Shown here: positions 20,013-28,998 of the stretch, piece after piece
Layout of the letters: each line of letters begins with the position of its first letter
How positions within the stretch are numbered: the first letter of the stretch is position 1
Assembly: GCA_029938465.1 (NCBI GenBank)
Contig: JAOZUW010000006.1
Coordinates: 1-40,022, forward strand
Length of the DNA: 40,022 nt
Origin: Bacteroidales bacterium
GTDB taxonomy: Bacteria > Bacteroidota > Bacteroidia > Bacteroidales > UBA12170
Direction: 5' to 3'
Position numbers and translations under genes: made by a program
The notes under the pieces: model-generated
Told to the model about the DNA's origin: nothing
The model's database searches: none
The model's input: only the letters and a program-made list of their open reading frames with translations

Positions 20013-20873
20013 TTATTTTACATTAATTAGTTTTACATCAAATAATAATGGAGTATATGGAGGTATTTGACCACGACCACTTTTATAGCCCAAATAAGAA
20101 GGGATAATAAAGGTAGCTTCATCTCCTACTCTCATCATTGCAATACCTTCGTCCCAACCTGAGATAACTCTACCAGCTCCCAATACAAATTCAATGGGTT
20201 GGTTTCTGTCATAGGAGGAATCAAATTTAATACCATCTAAAAATCTACCTGTATAATGCACTTTTACCATTTTTCCACTTTCGGCTTTGGTACCATCACC
20301 AGCTTTGTTTAGAATAAAATACAAACCAGAAGAGTTTGGTTCTACACTCACATTATGCTCTTTTACATATTTTTCAATAATGATATCTTCATTAGCCATT
20401 GCCTCTTGAATGCGTAGATCTTCTTCTTCTTCTATTTCTTGTAGAGTTTGGATACTATGCAGTTTCACATCAAAAATTAATTTACTGTTTTCATCTACAA
20501 AATCAGGCAATTGAGAAACTGGAATTTTTGCATTTAAGATTAAAAAACTATCAGCTCTAATTACAAATGTTGCACTATCACCAACACCTAACATAGCCAA
20601 AGCTTCGTTAATATCACCAGCAAATAAAGGCTTCTCCAGTTGTAATGGGAAAGTTTCACCTTCGGCATCAAATATTAAAGAATCCTCATTGGTTTTATAA
20701 GTCATTTCAACTTTGATAAAATCGCCAGGAACAGCCTTCTGTTCACCTTTATTGATATGAATATCATATAATAATCCACTCTCAGTTTCATCAAAACCAG
20801 AAAATTCTGATCGATTACAAGAAACTAAAAATACACTTACAATTGTAAACAATAAAACAAATCTCTTAAACAT
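20013..20873 (-). CDS. FKBP-type peptidyl-prolyl isomerase lipoprotein with two FKBP-like units
   Basis: Lipobox FLVSC; degenerate N-terminal unit (FAGDINEALAMLGVGDSA) and canonical C-terminal FKBP (VHYTGRFLDGIKFDSSYDRNQPIEFVLGAGRVISGWDEGIAMM). Confidence 0.93.
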   Translation of the reverse strand: MFKRFVLLFTIVSVFLVSCNRSEFSGFDETESGLLYDIHINKGEQKAVPGDFIKVEMTYKTNEDSLIFDAEGETFPLQLEKPLFAGDINEALAMLGVGDSATFVIRADSFLILNAKIPVSQLPDFVDENSKLIFDVKLHSIQTLQEIEEEEDLRIQEAMANEDIIIEKYVKEHNVSVEPNSSGLYFILNKAGDGTKAESGKMVKVHYTGRFLDGIKFDSSYDRNQPIEFVLGAGRVISGWDEGIAMMRVGDEATFIIPSYLGYKSGRGQIPPYTPLLFDVKLINVK

Positions 20874-20877
20874 GTCT

Positions 20878-21411
20878 TTATTTATCTTTTAAATTTAATA
20901 ATTCAACATCATACACAATAGTTGATTTCTCAGGTATGTTTTCTAAATCACCTAATAATCCAAAAGCGAGGTGCGAAGGTATAATAAATCGGGCTTTATC
21001 ACCTACTGATAGTAATAAAATCCCTTCTTCTAATCCACTTTCCACACCACCTTTCCCTATCTCAAATTCTTTTATTCCCTCATTTTCTGAATTATAGACT
21101 ACTTTTCCATTTAATAATCGAACAGAAAAATTTAATTCTGCAATCCTATTTTTTGCAGCTTTTTCGCCATTACCGAACTTATATATCTCATAAAACAAGC
21201 CCGAACCTGTTTCTTTCATCTCATAACCATAACGTTCAATAAAATCTTTGATGTTTCTATCTTCAACTTTAACCAAATGCTTATTGGTTTTCACAAGAGT
21301 CTCTCGAATTAAAGCTTTACTAGGTTTTGATGACTTTTGATGCGGTTCGGTAGAGTGACCACAAGATATTAGCACAAGAGATATGAAGAATAAAAAGATC
21401 CAGTTTTTCAT
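20878..21411 (-). CDS. GldI-like FKBP-type peptidyl-prolyl isomerase lipoprotein
   Basis: Lipobox LISC; DFIERYGYEMKETGSGLFYEIYKFGNGEKA...FEIGKGGVESGLEEGILLLSVGDKARFIIPSHLAFGLLGDLENIPEKSTIVYDVELLNLK; sits next to a DHH phosphoesterase as gldI does in Flavobacteriia. Confidence 0.8.
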   Translation of the reverse strand: MKNWIFLFFISLVLISCGHSTEPHQKSSKPSKALIRETLVKTNKHLVKVEDRNIKDFIERYGYEMKETGSGLFYEIYKFGNGEKAAKNRIAELNFSVRLLNGKVVYNSENEGIKEFEIGKGGVESGLEEGILLLSVGDKARFIIPSHLAFGLLGDLENIPEKSTIVYDVELLNLKDK

Positions 21412-22433
21412 TACAATTCTATCTTAATAAGTTGTTCTCTATACTGATGCATGCTTCTTTTAAGCTTATGAATAGTTAGTTCCATATTTTCAAAAGAATT
21501 ACCACCAGCTGCATTCAAATGACCTCCACCTTCAAAGTTTTCTCTAGCTATTATATTTACTTCAAAGTTAGCTTTCGAACGAAATGATAAACGTATTTTA
21601 CCTTCTTTCTCACTAAGCAAAACGGCTGCTACTAAATTATTAATAGATAGTATATCATTAACCAAACCCTCAGTATCTCCAGATTGGTAGTGATATTTTT
21701 GCAATTCTTCTTTAGATAAAGAAATGAAAGCCCATCTCTCCTCTTCAATAATTACAAGCTTTTGCGACATAGCATAACCTAATAAACGCAAACGATTTAA
21801 AGAATTGCTACTATAAATTTTTTGATGAATCCACTTGTCATTAATACCTTGTTTTACCAATTCGGCAGCTACTAAATAGGGTTGCTCATCCTCCATTCCA
21901 TAACTAAAAGAACCCGTATCAGTTATTATTCCAGTATATAAACAAGTAGCAGCATCTTTAGTAAGGTTGGCATTCATCGAACGATTCAAATTAAATACCA
22001 ACTGAGCAGTTGCACAAGCAGATGGGTCACTAATATAAGCATCAAAACCATCTTGTGGATTAGGATGGTGGTCAATCATTATATGATTCGCCTGTAAGGC
22101 CTGTTTTAATACCTTTGCAACATCATCACCAGTTCGATGGAAAGCATTATAATCGATATGAACGATTAAATCAGCATTCATAATCAGCTTTTGAACTTCA
22201 ACAGGATTTTCCTTAAATATATTTATAATATCATAAGAAGGTAGCCACCTTAAGTTTTCAGAAGCTAACTCTGGGGAAATTATTTGTGTGGGAATGCCTA
22301 TTTTATTCAAAAAATGATACAGACCTAATGCAGACCCTAGTGTATCCCCATCCGGATTGCTATGTGTACTTAAAATAATATTTTTTGCTTTTCGTAAAAA
22401 GCTTTCGATACCTATATAATCCTTGTAATTCAA
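21411..22433 (-). CDS. DHH-family phosphoesterase (NrnA-like oligoribonuclease/pAp phosphatase)
   Basis: STHSNPDGDTLGSALGL, DLIVHIDYNAFHRTG, MIDHHPNP, and C-terminal GGGHLNAAGG (DHHA1). TTG start. Confidence 0.92.
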   Translation of the reverse strand: MNYKDYIGIESFLRKAKNIILSTHSNPDGDTLGSALGLYHFLNKIGIPTQIISPELASENLRWLPSYDIINIFKENPVEVQKLIMNADLIVHIDYNAFHRTGDDVAKVLKQALQANHIMIDHHPNPQDGFDAYISDPSACATAQLVFNLNRSMNANLTKDAATCLYTGIITDTGSFSYGMEDEQPYLVAAELVKQGINDKWIHQKIYSSNSLNRLRLLGYAMSQKLVIIEEERWAFISLSKEELQKYHYQSGDTEGLVNDILSINNLVAAVLLSEKEGKIRLSFRSKANFEVNIIARENFEGGGHLNAAGGNSFENMELTIHKLKRSMHQYREQLIKIEL

Positions 22434-22465
22434 TACTTTATGTGCTTTTAGTTAAATTTGAAACG

Positions 22466-22473
22466 CAAAATTA
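22466..22473 (-). promoter_or_regulatory. -7 promoter element of the DHH/GldI/FKBP operon
   Basis: Minus strand TAATTTTG, 32 nt upstream of the TTG start. Confidence 0.4.
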
Positions 22474-22516
22474 GCTTTTTAGTTAATAAAAAAGCTGCTG
22501 GCAAGCTATTATATAT

Positions 22517-22524
22517 TAATTTTG
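22517..22524 (+). promoter_or_regulatory. -7 promoter element of ndk
   Basis: TAATTTTG 26 nt upstream of ATG 22551. Confidence 0.5.
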
Positions 22525-22550
22525 CTGTCAAATTAACAATAATTAAGATT

Positions 22551-22970
22551 ATGAGTGGAAAGAGAACCTTTACAATGATTAAACCTACAGCTTATAAGAA
22601 TAACTGTACTGGACAAATCATTCAAAAAATTTATGAAGGTGGTTTTCATATTGCAGCAATGAAAATCACAAAACTGTCGAAAAAAGACGCTGAAAAGTTT
22701 TACGAAATACATGCTGAACGTCCGTTTTATGGTGAACTGGTTGACTTTATGTCGTCTGGACCTATTGTAGCTGCTATCTTAGAAAAGGAAAATGCAGTGG
22801 AAGATTATCGCAAGCTAATTGGTGCTACTAACCCAGCAGAGGCTGAGAAAGGTACAGTTAGAGCAATGTGTGGTACAAGTATTGGAGAAAATGCTGTTCA
22901 TGGATCAGATAGTGATGATAATGCTAAAATTGAAGGTGATTTCTTTTTTAGTGAAAGAGAGCTACATTAG
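22551..22970 (+). CDS. ndk: Nucleoside diphosphate kinase
   Basis: [61 protein letters not shown]. Start revised to MSGKRTF at 22551. Confidence 0.96.
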   Translation: MSGKRTFTMIKPTAYKNNCTGQIIQKIYEGGFHIAAMKITKLSKKDAEKFYEIHAERPFYGELVDFMSSGPIVAAILEKENAVEDYRKLIGATNPAEAEKGTVRAMCGTSIGENAVHGSDSDDNAKIEGDFFFSERELH

Positions 22971-23040
22971 AATATTCTCTTCTTTATAGATACTGTCTTA
23001 GCCTTGGGCTACAGATTACTGGCGTAGTTTAAGATTCTTA

Positions 23041-23073
23041 AAAAGTTTCCATATATTTATGGAAGCTTTTTTA
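23041..23073. terminator. Bidirectional terminator between ndk (+) and the XRE gene (-)
   Basis: AAAAAGTTTCCATA - TATT - TATGGAAGCTTTTTT hairpin with A and T runs. Confidence 0.75.
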
Positions 23074-23077
23074 ATGC

Positions 23078-23593
23078 TTAGTCGTGTAAATAATACTCTT
23101 TAAAGCTGTCATCATTATAAATAGCCAATAATTTTACGATTTTCTTTCTAAAAGGCGGATTACTATATTCTTTAGAAGGTTCATTATCTTTTTGAATGGC
23201 TTCAGTTATACTCTTTTCAGAAGCATTTTCCTCTATATTTAAGTCATAAGACGCTTCTTGCTCTTGCTTGAAAACAAAACCCTCAGCTCTATCGTCTTCT
23301 TTCTCCTCACTCAGTCCTGTAGGTATTTCCTCTACCTCGCTAATAATATTGGATACTTTTTCTGATTGCGGAACTGGTAAACTTCCTTTAAACATCTCAC
23401 CCCTTCCAAAAAGTAACCAAGCTTCATCCACATCAGGAAAAGCTTCCAACACCTTCATCACAAAATCTAATGATGGTTTATTGCGTCCGGATAAAATATG
23501 AGATATTCCAGATCGTTGAACTTGAATGTTTGCTGCAAAGTCGGAAGAGGTTAAATTCTTTACCGACATTAGTATTTTCACTCTTTCTATCAT
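23078..23593 (-). CDS. XRE-family helix-turn-helix regulator with acidic C-terminal extension
   Basis: RVKILMSVKNLTSSDFAANIQVQRSGISHILSGRNKPSLDFVMKVLEAFPDVDEAWLLFGRGEM. Confidence 0.85.
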   Translation of the reverse strand: MIERVKILMSVKNLTSSDFAANIQVQRSGISHILSGRNKPSLDFVMKVLEAFPDVDEAWLLFGRGEMFKGSLPVPQSEKVSNIISEVEEIPTGLSEEKEDDRAEGFVFKQEQEASYDLNIEENASEKSITEAIQKDNEPSKEYSNPPFRKKIVKLLAIYNDDSFKEYYLHD

Positions 23594-23595
23594 AT

Positions 23596-23683
23596 TTACA
23601 TTTGTAACTTTTTCAGGGGTGATTACAACCGTAAACCCCTAATTGTTTTTACTTTTGTAAAGATATGTAAATTACAATTGTAA
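23596..23683. promoter_or_regulatory. Cluster of four 12-bp TTACA-N2-TGTAA-like dyads (candidate operator array)
   Basis: TTACATTTGTAA 23596-23607; TTACAACCGTAA 23623-23634; TTACTTTTGTAA 23649-23660; TTACAATTGTAA 23672-23683. Confidence 0.6.
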
Positions 23684-23998
23684 TATGAATATTTATTTTA
23701 CTATATTAAAGCTAAACTCTAGTAGATAGAGTTATATTGTTTTATATGAGAGAGATACGAATATACTAATTTGAAATTGCAAATAAATATATTTACTCAA
23801 ATATATTAAATCTGCACTTTATATAAACAATATATTACACTGATAAACAACATCCTGCATTGTAATTGAATATTTATTAGTGCTGCTTTTGCAGATTCAG
23901 ATTAATATACGTATCACCCTAGTCTATTGAGAAAGAATCACCATGTTACGGTCATAACACTTCTAAGATCAGTAATACAATGATACATATGTATACAT

Positions 23999-24030
23999 AA
24001 AAAAAACCGATAAAATTCCTCTTATCGATT
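23999..24030 (-). terminator. Terminator downstream of arcC
   Basis: CGATAA (24008-24013) / TTATCG (24022-24027) with a long A-run on plus = T-run on minus. Confidence 0.65.
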
Positions 24031-24093
24031 TGTATTGATGATATGGGAAGAAAATGCAATCTCCCCTACTCTCTTTTATTAACAAGAAAAAAA

Positions 24094-25038
24094 CTAGCTT
24101 AAAACAATACGAGTGCCAGCATTAGCAACACCCAGTTCATTAGCTTTTGTAATAATACATCTTTTGCCTCCATTTTCAACAAATTCAATTGCTGCACGTA
24201 CTTTTGGTGCCATGCTACCTTCAGCAAATTGGCCTTCGGATAAATATTGTTTTGCTTGCTTTACTGTTACTCTATCCAATGCTATTTGCTCTGGTGTATT
24301 AAAATTAATAAATACTTTAGAGATATCAGTTAAAATATAGAATTCATCTGCTCTAATCTGAGAAGCCAACATGCTGCTAGCCAAATCCTTATCAATTACA
24401 GCATCAATCCCTTGAAGTTTATTAGGCTCTACATAGTGTACGGGAATTCCACCACCACCAACAGCAACAACTATTTGACCATCACGTGCTAATTTTTCGA
24501 TAGACTTACGATTATTGATACGCACAGGACGAGGTGATGCTACTACTTTTCTCCAGCCTCTACCTCTTGCATCTTCTTGAAATTTTGCAGCTGTTTTCTT
24601 TGCTATCTTTTCAGCTTCCTCTTTTGTATAATATGGTCCGATAGGTTTTACTGGATTATTAAAAGCAGGATCATTTTTATCAACAAGAACTTGAGTAACT
24701 ATAGTAATTATATCTCTTTCAAGATCTTCTTTATACAACACATTTCTCATTTGTTGTTCAATCATATAGCCAATAGAACCTTGTGTTTCGGCAACTGCTA
24801 TATCAACAGGCATTTTAGGTATACCAAAGACTTTTTCTCCCCCTTCCTGCTGAAGTAATACATTCCCTACTTGTGGTCCATTTCCGTGCCCAATAACAAT
24901 ATCATAACCCTTTTTTATTAAATCAAGTAAATTTGAACAAGTTTCATAGATATTGTCTTCTTGTTCGGAAACCGTTCCTTTTTGTCCACTTTTAAGAAGC
25001 GCATTACCTCCAAATGCTACTACAGCTAATTTATTCAT
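24094..25038 (-). CDS. arcC: Carbamate kinase
   Basis: VAFGGNALL, VIGHGNGPQVGNVLLQQE, ASPRPVRI, VAVGGGGIPVHYVE, EGSMAPKVRAAIEFVENGGKRCIITK. Confidence 0.95.
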   Translation of the reverse strand: MNKLAVVAFGGNALLKSGQKGTVSEQEDNIYETCSNLLDLIKKGYDIVIGHGNGPQVGNVLLQQEGGEKVFGIPKMPVDIAVAETQGSIGYMIEQQMRNVLYKEDLERDIITIVTQVLVDKNDPAFNNPVKPIGPYYTKEEAEKIAKKTAAKFQEDARGRGWRKVVASPRPVRINNRKSIEKLARDGQIVVAVGGGGIPVHYVEPNKLQGIDAVIDKDLASSMLASQIRADEFYILTDISKVFINFNTPEQIALDRVTVKQAKQYLSEGQFAEGSMAPKVRAAIEFVENGGKRCIITKANELGVANAGTRIVLS

Positions 25039-25142
25039 TGTTTTATAGTATTAAAGATTCAACAATTATAAAAAAAGAAAGCGAAATTAGAGAAAAATAT
25101 TCGGAAAAATATTCAATCTAGAAGATATTAAGCCTTTAAACA

Positions 25143-25173
25143 TTGCATATATATACTTCTTTAGTTACATTTG
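25143..25173 (+). promoter_or_regulatory. Promoter of the DASS transporter gene
   Basis: TTG (25143-25145), N20, TACATTTG (25166-25173). Confidence 0.6.
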
Positions 25174-25196
25174 TTTGCTTAATAACATATTTTTTC

Positions 25197-26705
25197 ATGC
25201 CTCAAAAAAAATTATCTCAGATTGGTTTATATTTAGGTCCTATTTTATCTATTGCTATCTTGTTTAGTGATATCGATCCGGGAAAGCCTGAAATAGCTTA
25301 TACTTTGGCTGTTGCCGTACTTATGGCTACTTGGTGGATTACCGAAGCCATACCCATTGCAATAACCAGCTTATTACCCGTAGCCTTGTTTCCTTTTTTA
25401 GGTGTTATGAATGGCAAAGATGTGGCTGCAACCTATTTTAATCATGTTATATTTTTATTTATTGGTGGTTTTATGGTGGCTTTAGCGATGGAGAAGTGGA
25501 ATCTTCATAAAAGAATAGCTTTAAAACTCTTGATGATGTCTGGTAGCAAGCCATCACACATTTTATTTGGTTTTATGTTGGCTACCGCTTTTTTGAGTAT
25601 GTGGATGTCGAATACTGCTACCAGCATGATGATGGTTCCTATAGTTTTATCTGTAATTAGTGGATTAGATTTGAAACAAGGTAAAAGCGGTAAATTTCAA
25701 ATCGCATTATTATTAGGGATTGCCTACTCTGCAAGTATTGGAGGTATTGCTACACTAGTGGGGACTCCTCCAAACTTATCTTTCACACGGATATTCTCAA
25801 TTATTTTTCCACAAGCTCCTGAGATAAGTTTTGTGAGTTGGTTTGTTTTTGCACTCCCTTTAAGTATCATCTTATTTGCTTTTATCTTTTTTTGGTTGCT
25901 TTACCTTTACCATCCTGGAAAAGATTGGCCCAATACCTCTAAAGATCTTTTCAAAAAGGAATATGGTAAGTTGGGAAAGATGTCCTATGAGGAAAAAGTT
26001 GTTTTTGGTGTATTTGTAAGTTTGGCATTTTTATGGATAACTCATCATGGTATTACCATTGGTGATTTCAAAATCCCTGGTTGGAGCAACTTATTTCCAA
26101 AACCTACATATATTAATGATGGCAGCATAGCTATTTTATTATCCCTTATTATGTTTATGATTCCTACTAAAAACAAGCAAAAGTCAAAACGCATTTTAGA
26201 CGGAAGTGTAATTGCCAAATTGCCTTGGCATATTGTATTGTTATTTGGTGGTGGCTTTGCCTTAGCCAGCGGTTTTACTGAGTCTGGACTGTCTATGTGG
26301 TTTGGCGAACAACTTAAATGGGTAAGTGCTTATGCTCCATTACTAGTTATCTTTACTATTGCCCTACTCATGTCATTTCTTACTGAACTCACATCTAATA
26401 CTGCAACCACAGAAATGTTGCTCCCTATTTTAGCCGGATTAGCTGTTAGCATAGAAATTAACCCATTGCTATTTATGCTTCCTGCAACCTTAGCAGCTTC
26501 TTTAGCCTTTATGCTTCCTGTAGCCACACCACCAAATGCTATTGTATTTGGAACAAACAAATTGAAAATTAAAGATATGATGCGAACGGGTTTCCTTATC
26601 AATATTGTAGCGGTTATTATCCTAAGTCTGTGGGTATATTACTTTGGTAGCTATATTTTTGATATCGATTTGAGTATTTTCCCTGATTGGGCAAAGCCTT
26701 CTTAA
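25197..26705 (+). CDS. SLC13/DASS-family anion (dicarboxylate) symporter
   Basis: WWITEAIPIAITSLLPVALFP, SNTATSMMMVPI, ATLVGTPPNLSF, LTELTSNTATTEMLLPI, MLPVATPPNAIVFG; start revised to ATG 25197. Confidence 0.92.
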   Translation: MPQKKLSQIGLYLGPILSIAILFSDIDPGKPEIAYTLAVAVLMATWWITEAIPIAITSLLPVALFPFLGVMNGKDVAATYFNHVIFLFIGGFMVALAMEKWNLHKRIALKLLMMSGSKPSHILFGFMLATAFLSMWMSNTATSMMMVPIVLSVISGLDLKQGKSGKFQIALLLGIAYSASIGGIATLVGTPPNLSFTRIFSIIFPQAPEISFVSWFVFALPLSIILFAFIFFWLLYLYHPGKDWPNTSKDLFKKEYGKLGKMSYEEKVVFGVFVSLAFLWITHHGITIGDFKIPGWSNLFPKPTYINDGSIAILLSLIMFMIPTKNKQKSKRILDGSVIAKLPWHIVLLFGGGFALASGFTESGLSMWFGEQLKWVSAYAPLLVIFTIALLMSFLTELTSNTATTEMLLPILAGLAVSIEINPLLFMLPATLAASLAFMLPVATPPNAIVFGTNKLKIKDMMRTGFLINIVAVIILSLWVYYFGSYIFDIDLSIFPDWAKPS

Positions 26706-26711
26706 GAAGGC
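26696..26711. terminator. Palindromic hairpin overlapping the DASS stop codon, between convergent genes
   Basis: GCCTTC-TTAA-GAAGGC; TAA stop (26703-26705) lies in the loop. Confidence 0.55.
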
Positions 26712-26712
26712 C

Positions 26713-27219
26713 TTAATTATTTCTTGTTTTTTTAGGTTTCCTATAAATCAGACTCATTTCTTGCTGATGATTTGAAGCACCATCAAGAATAAATTGTGCT
26801 TGTATAAAATGTGGAGGACCAAATTTACCAATTGCATTATTACTAAAGGCAAAAGGCTCTGCCGGAATGCCAAACTTTTTTGTATTCAATAGTCTATCTC
26901 CATTAATATCTTGAAATATGGCCATAGCATAATTTCCATCAGGTAAATTATCAAAAACGAAAACAGCTTTTGAAGAATCTACTTTTTTCTCTTTAATAAA
27001 TTCTTTTTGAGGGTGTCCATTTGGAAATAGTGTAGAGTCTTTATATAACTGCAGCATTAATGTACCTTGAATAAGTTCAATATTCTTAACAACTACTGTT
27101 AGTTGATTTTGTGCTACAACAGAAGAAGAAATAGCAACAAAAAAGAAAAGTAATATTATAATTCTGGAAATACGAACATGCTTTATATTAATACGGCTTA
27201 CATAATCATTATATGTCAT
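26713..27219 (-). CDS. DUF2141-family secreted protein
   Basis: Signal/TM segment then LTVVVKNIELIQGTLMLQLYKDS...FDNLPDGNYAMAIFQDINGDRLLNTKKFGIPAEPFAFSNNA. Confidence 0.88.
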   Translation of the reverse strand: MTYNDYVSRINIKHVRISRIIILLFFFVAISSSVVAQNQLTVVVKNIELIQGTLMLQLYKDSTLFPNGHPQKEFIKEKKVDSSKAVFVFDNLPDGNYAMAIFQDINGDRLLNTKKFGIPAEPFAFSNNAIGKFGPPHFIQAQFILDGASNHQQEMSLIYRKPKKTRNN

Positions 27220-27973
27220 ATATCAATGATTTAGGAGGAATACTATTCATCTTGAATTCTTGATCTAAATAGGGTAATATTTCCTGAATCAATAGGTGAG
27301 TATTCGGAAGGTTATCATGAAATAACAATATGTCGCCACCTTTAATACGCTTTTTAATTTCATTAATAATTTGCTCAGAACTTTTTGAAGTAGTATCAAA
27401 GCTTCTATAGCTCCAAGCCAAGGAAATAAGGGCACTTTTCTTAAGCATTTTGCTTATCCTTGGATTGGTAACTCCAAAAGGCGGACGAAAAAACAATAAC
27501 TTTTCTTTAATAAGAGGCTCTATAACCTCATTTGTATACTGTATTTCCTTTAACATTTTTTTTACCGATAATAAAGGAAAAAACCAAGAATGAGAATAAG
27601 AATGATGGATTAATAAATGACCCCTATTATGGATATCTTTAATTAATTCGGGATGTTTTTTGGCGTTTTTTCCTATAATACAAAATACCGCCTTCACTTT
27701 ATAACGATCTAATACATCTAAAAGTAAGGGCGTGTATATTGGGTGGGGACCATCATCAAAACTTAATAAAACAGTATCTCGAGTATTACAATGCGTGATA
27801 GAATGTAAATAAACATTTAATCGAATCTGAATAGCCCCAACCATTAGGAATACAGCAAAAATCAATAAAAAAATAAAAAAATATGCACTAGAAAAAGCAA
27901 AGAAAAACACCACAGCCAAAGAAAGTAAGAAAACGGCTGTACAACATATCACTATGGGTTGGAGTTTTAGCAT
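27209..27973 (-). CDS. Polysaccharide deacetylase (NodB-like) family protein
   Basis: TVLLSFDDGPHPIYTPLLLDVLDRYKVKAVFCIIGKNA, HLLIHHSYSH, FFRPPFGVTNPRISKM; N-terminal TM helices. Confidence 0.93.
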   Translation of the reverse strand: MLKLQPIVICCTAVFLLSLAVVFFFAFSSAYFFIFLLIFAVFLMVGAIQIRLNVYLHSITHCNTRDTVLLSFDDGPHPIYTPLLLDVLDRYKVKAVFCIIGKNAKKHPELIKDIHNRGHLLIHHSYSHSWFFPLLSVKKMLKEIQYTNEVIEPLIKEKLLFFRPPFGVTNPRISKMLKKSALISLAWSYRSFDTTSKSSEQIINEIKKRIKGGDILLFHDNLPNTHLLIQEILPYLDQEFKMNSIPPKSLIYDI

Positions 27974-28995
27974 TTACCCAATAACATTAATGAGTGTTCT
28001 GTTTTTTGGTACTGATTATAAATAAGTACATTTTCAATTTTACTAATTCTCTTTTCTGAATACAAAATAGCTTGTGGGATATTTTGCTTTTTCAACATTT
28101 GTGCTGCCATCCAAAAAGCAAAAGCTGATGCTGTATATGATTCTCCAGAAAGATGCTTGAAATGTGTAATAGATTGGTGTTCAAATAACTGTTTACTTAT
28201 TGATTGATACACATCCTCCTCAGCTTTAACTCCATTATAACCCATAACAATCACCAAATTCTCTTTATTTATTTTGTGATCAAGCAACATTTTCTCTATT
28301 CTACCAGAAACAGTACTTACAGTTTGCTTTGGCTTATATATCATTTCTAAATCCAATAATTTAGCGTAGGAATTTGATTTCTTTTCATTTTCCAAAACAA
28401 AAAAGCCTGAAACCTGTCCTGCCACAGTTCCCGAATTAGGTTTGTACATTTCAGTAGCTTGAAGAAGCTGAATATGGTTATCAGTCATTTCATCGAAACC
28501 TCCAACCAGAGCATTATTAATCTCACCCGTTTGCATCATCATTTGTGCATCTAACAATGCTGTCTCAAAAGAAAAGCCCCTATGGACATAAGTCATATTA
28601 TACTCATGACATCCCAAACCAATAGCTATGCTCCCACCTAAAGTGTTATGAGTTGATTGAATAAAGGAAGAAGGCGTTAAAAACTTCTCTTTGTTCTCAA
28701 TCATTTTAATCAGGAATTTTTCAGTATCTATGGCGCAACCCAAACCAGTACCGGTAATAATAGCTTGTGGCATAGCTAATTGCGACTCCTTTAATGCAAT
28801 TTTACCAGCTACAATACCATTTCGTAATATTTTGCTCATCCGGCGCAAATCACGAGGTGCAATATATTCTTTATAAGCAGGTTCAATCATTTTGAAGTAG
28901 TCCTTATCAAAAGGATATATCTTTTCCAGAAACTTATTGTTATCAATAGTTTCTTGAGGAGATATTATACCTATTCCATTAATATACACACTCAT
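27967..28995 (-). CDS. Beta-ketoacyl-synthase-like protein without the catalytic Cys-His-His (chain-length-factor-like)
   Basis: KS N-terminal fold (PQAIITGTGLGCAIDTEKFL, PSSFIQSTHNTLGGSIAIGLGCHEYNMTY) but VHRGFSFET at the Cys position and no HGTGT or K..GH..GA motif. Confidence 0.85.
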   Translation of the reverse strand: MSVYINGIGIISPQETIDNNKFLEKIYPFDKDYFKMIEPAYKEYIAPRDLRRMSKILRNGIVAGKIALKESQLAMPQAIITGTGLGCAIDTEKFLIKMIENKEKFLTPSSFIQSTHNTLGGSIAIGLGCHEYNMTYVHRGFSFETALLDAQMMMQTGEINNALVGGFDEMTDNHIQLLQATEMYKPNSGTVAGQVSGFFVLENEKKSNSYAKLLDLEMIYKPKQTVSTVSGRIEKMLLDHKINKENLVIVMGYNGVKAEEDVYQSISKQLFEHQSITHFKHLSGESYTASAFAFWMAAQMLKKQNIPQAILYSEKRISKIENVLIYNQYQKTEHSLMLLGKC

Positions 28996-28998
28996 AAT

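Noticed and set aside
24577-24858. 93-aa plus-strand ORF rich in Cys/Phe
   Set aside because: Antisense of arcC; composition expected from the reverse complement.
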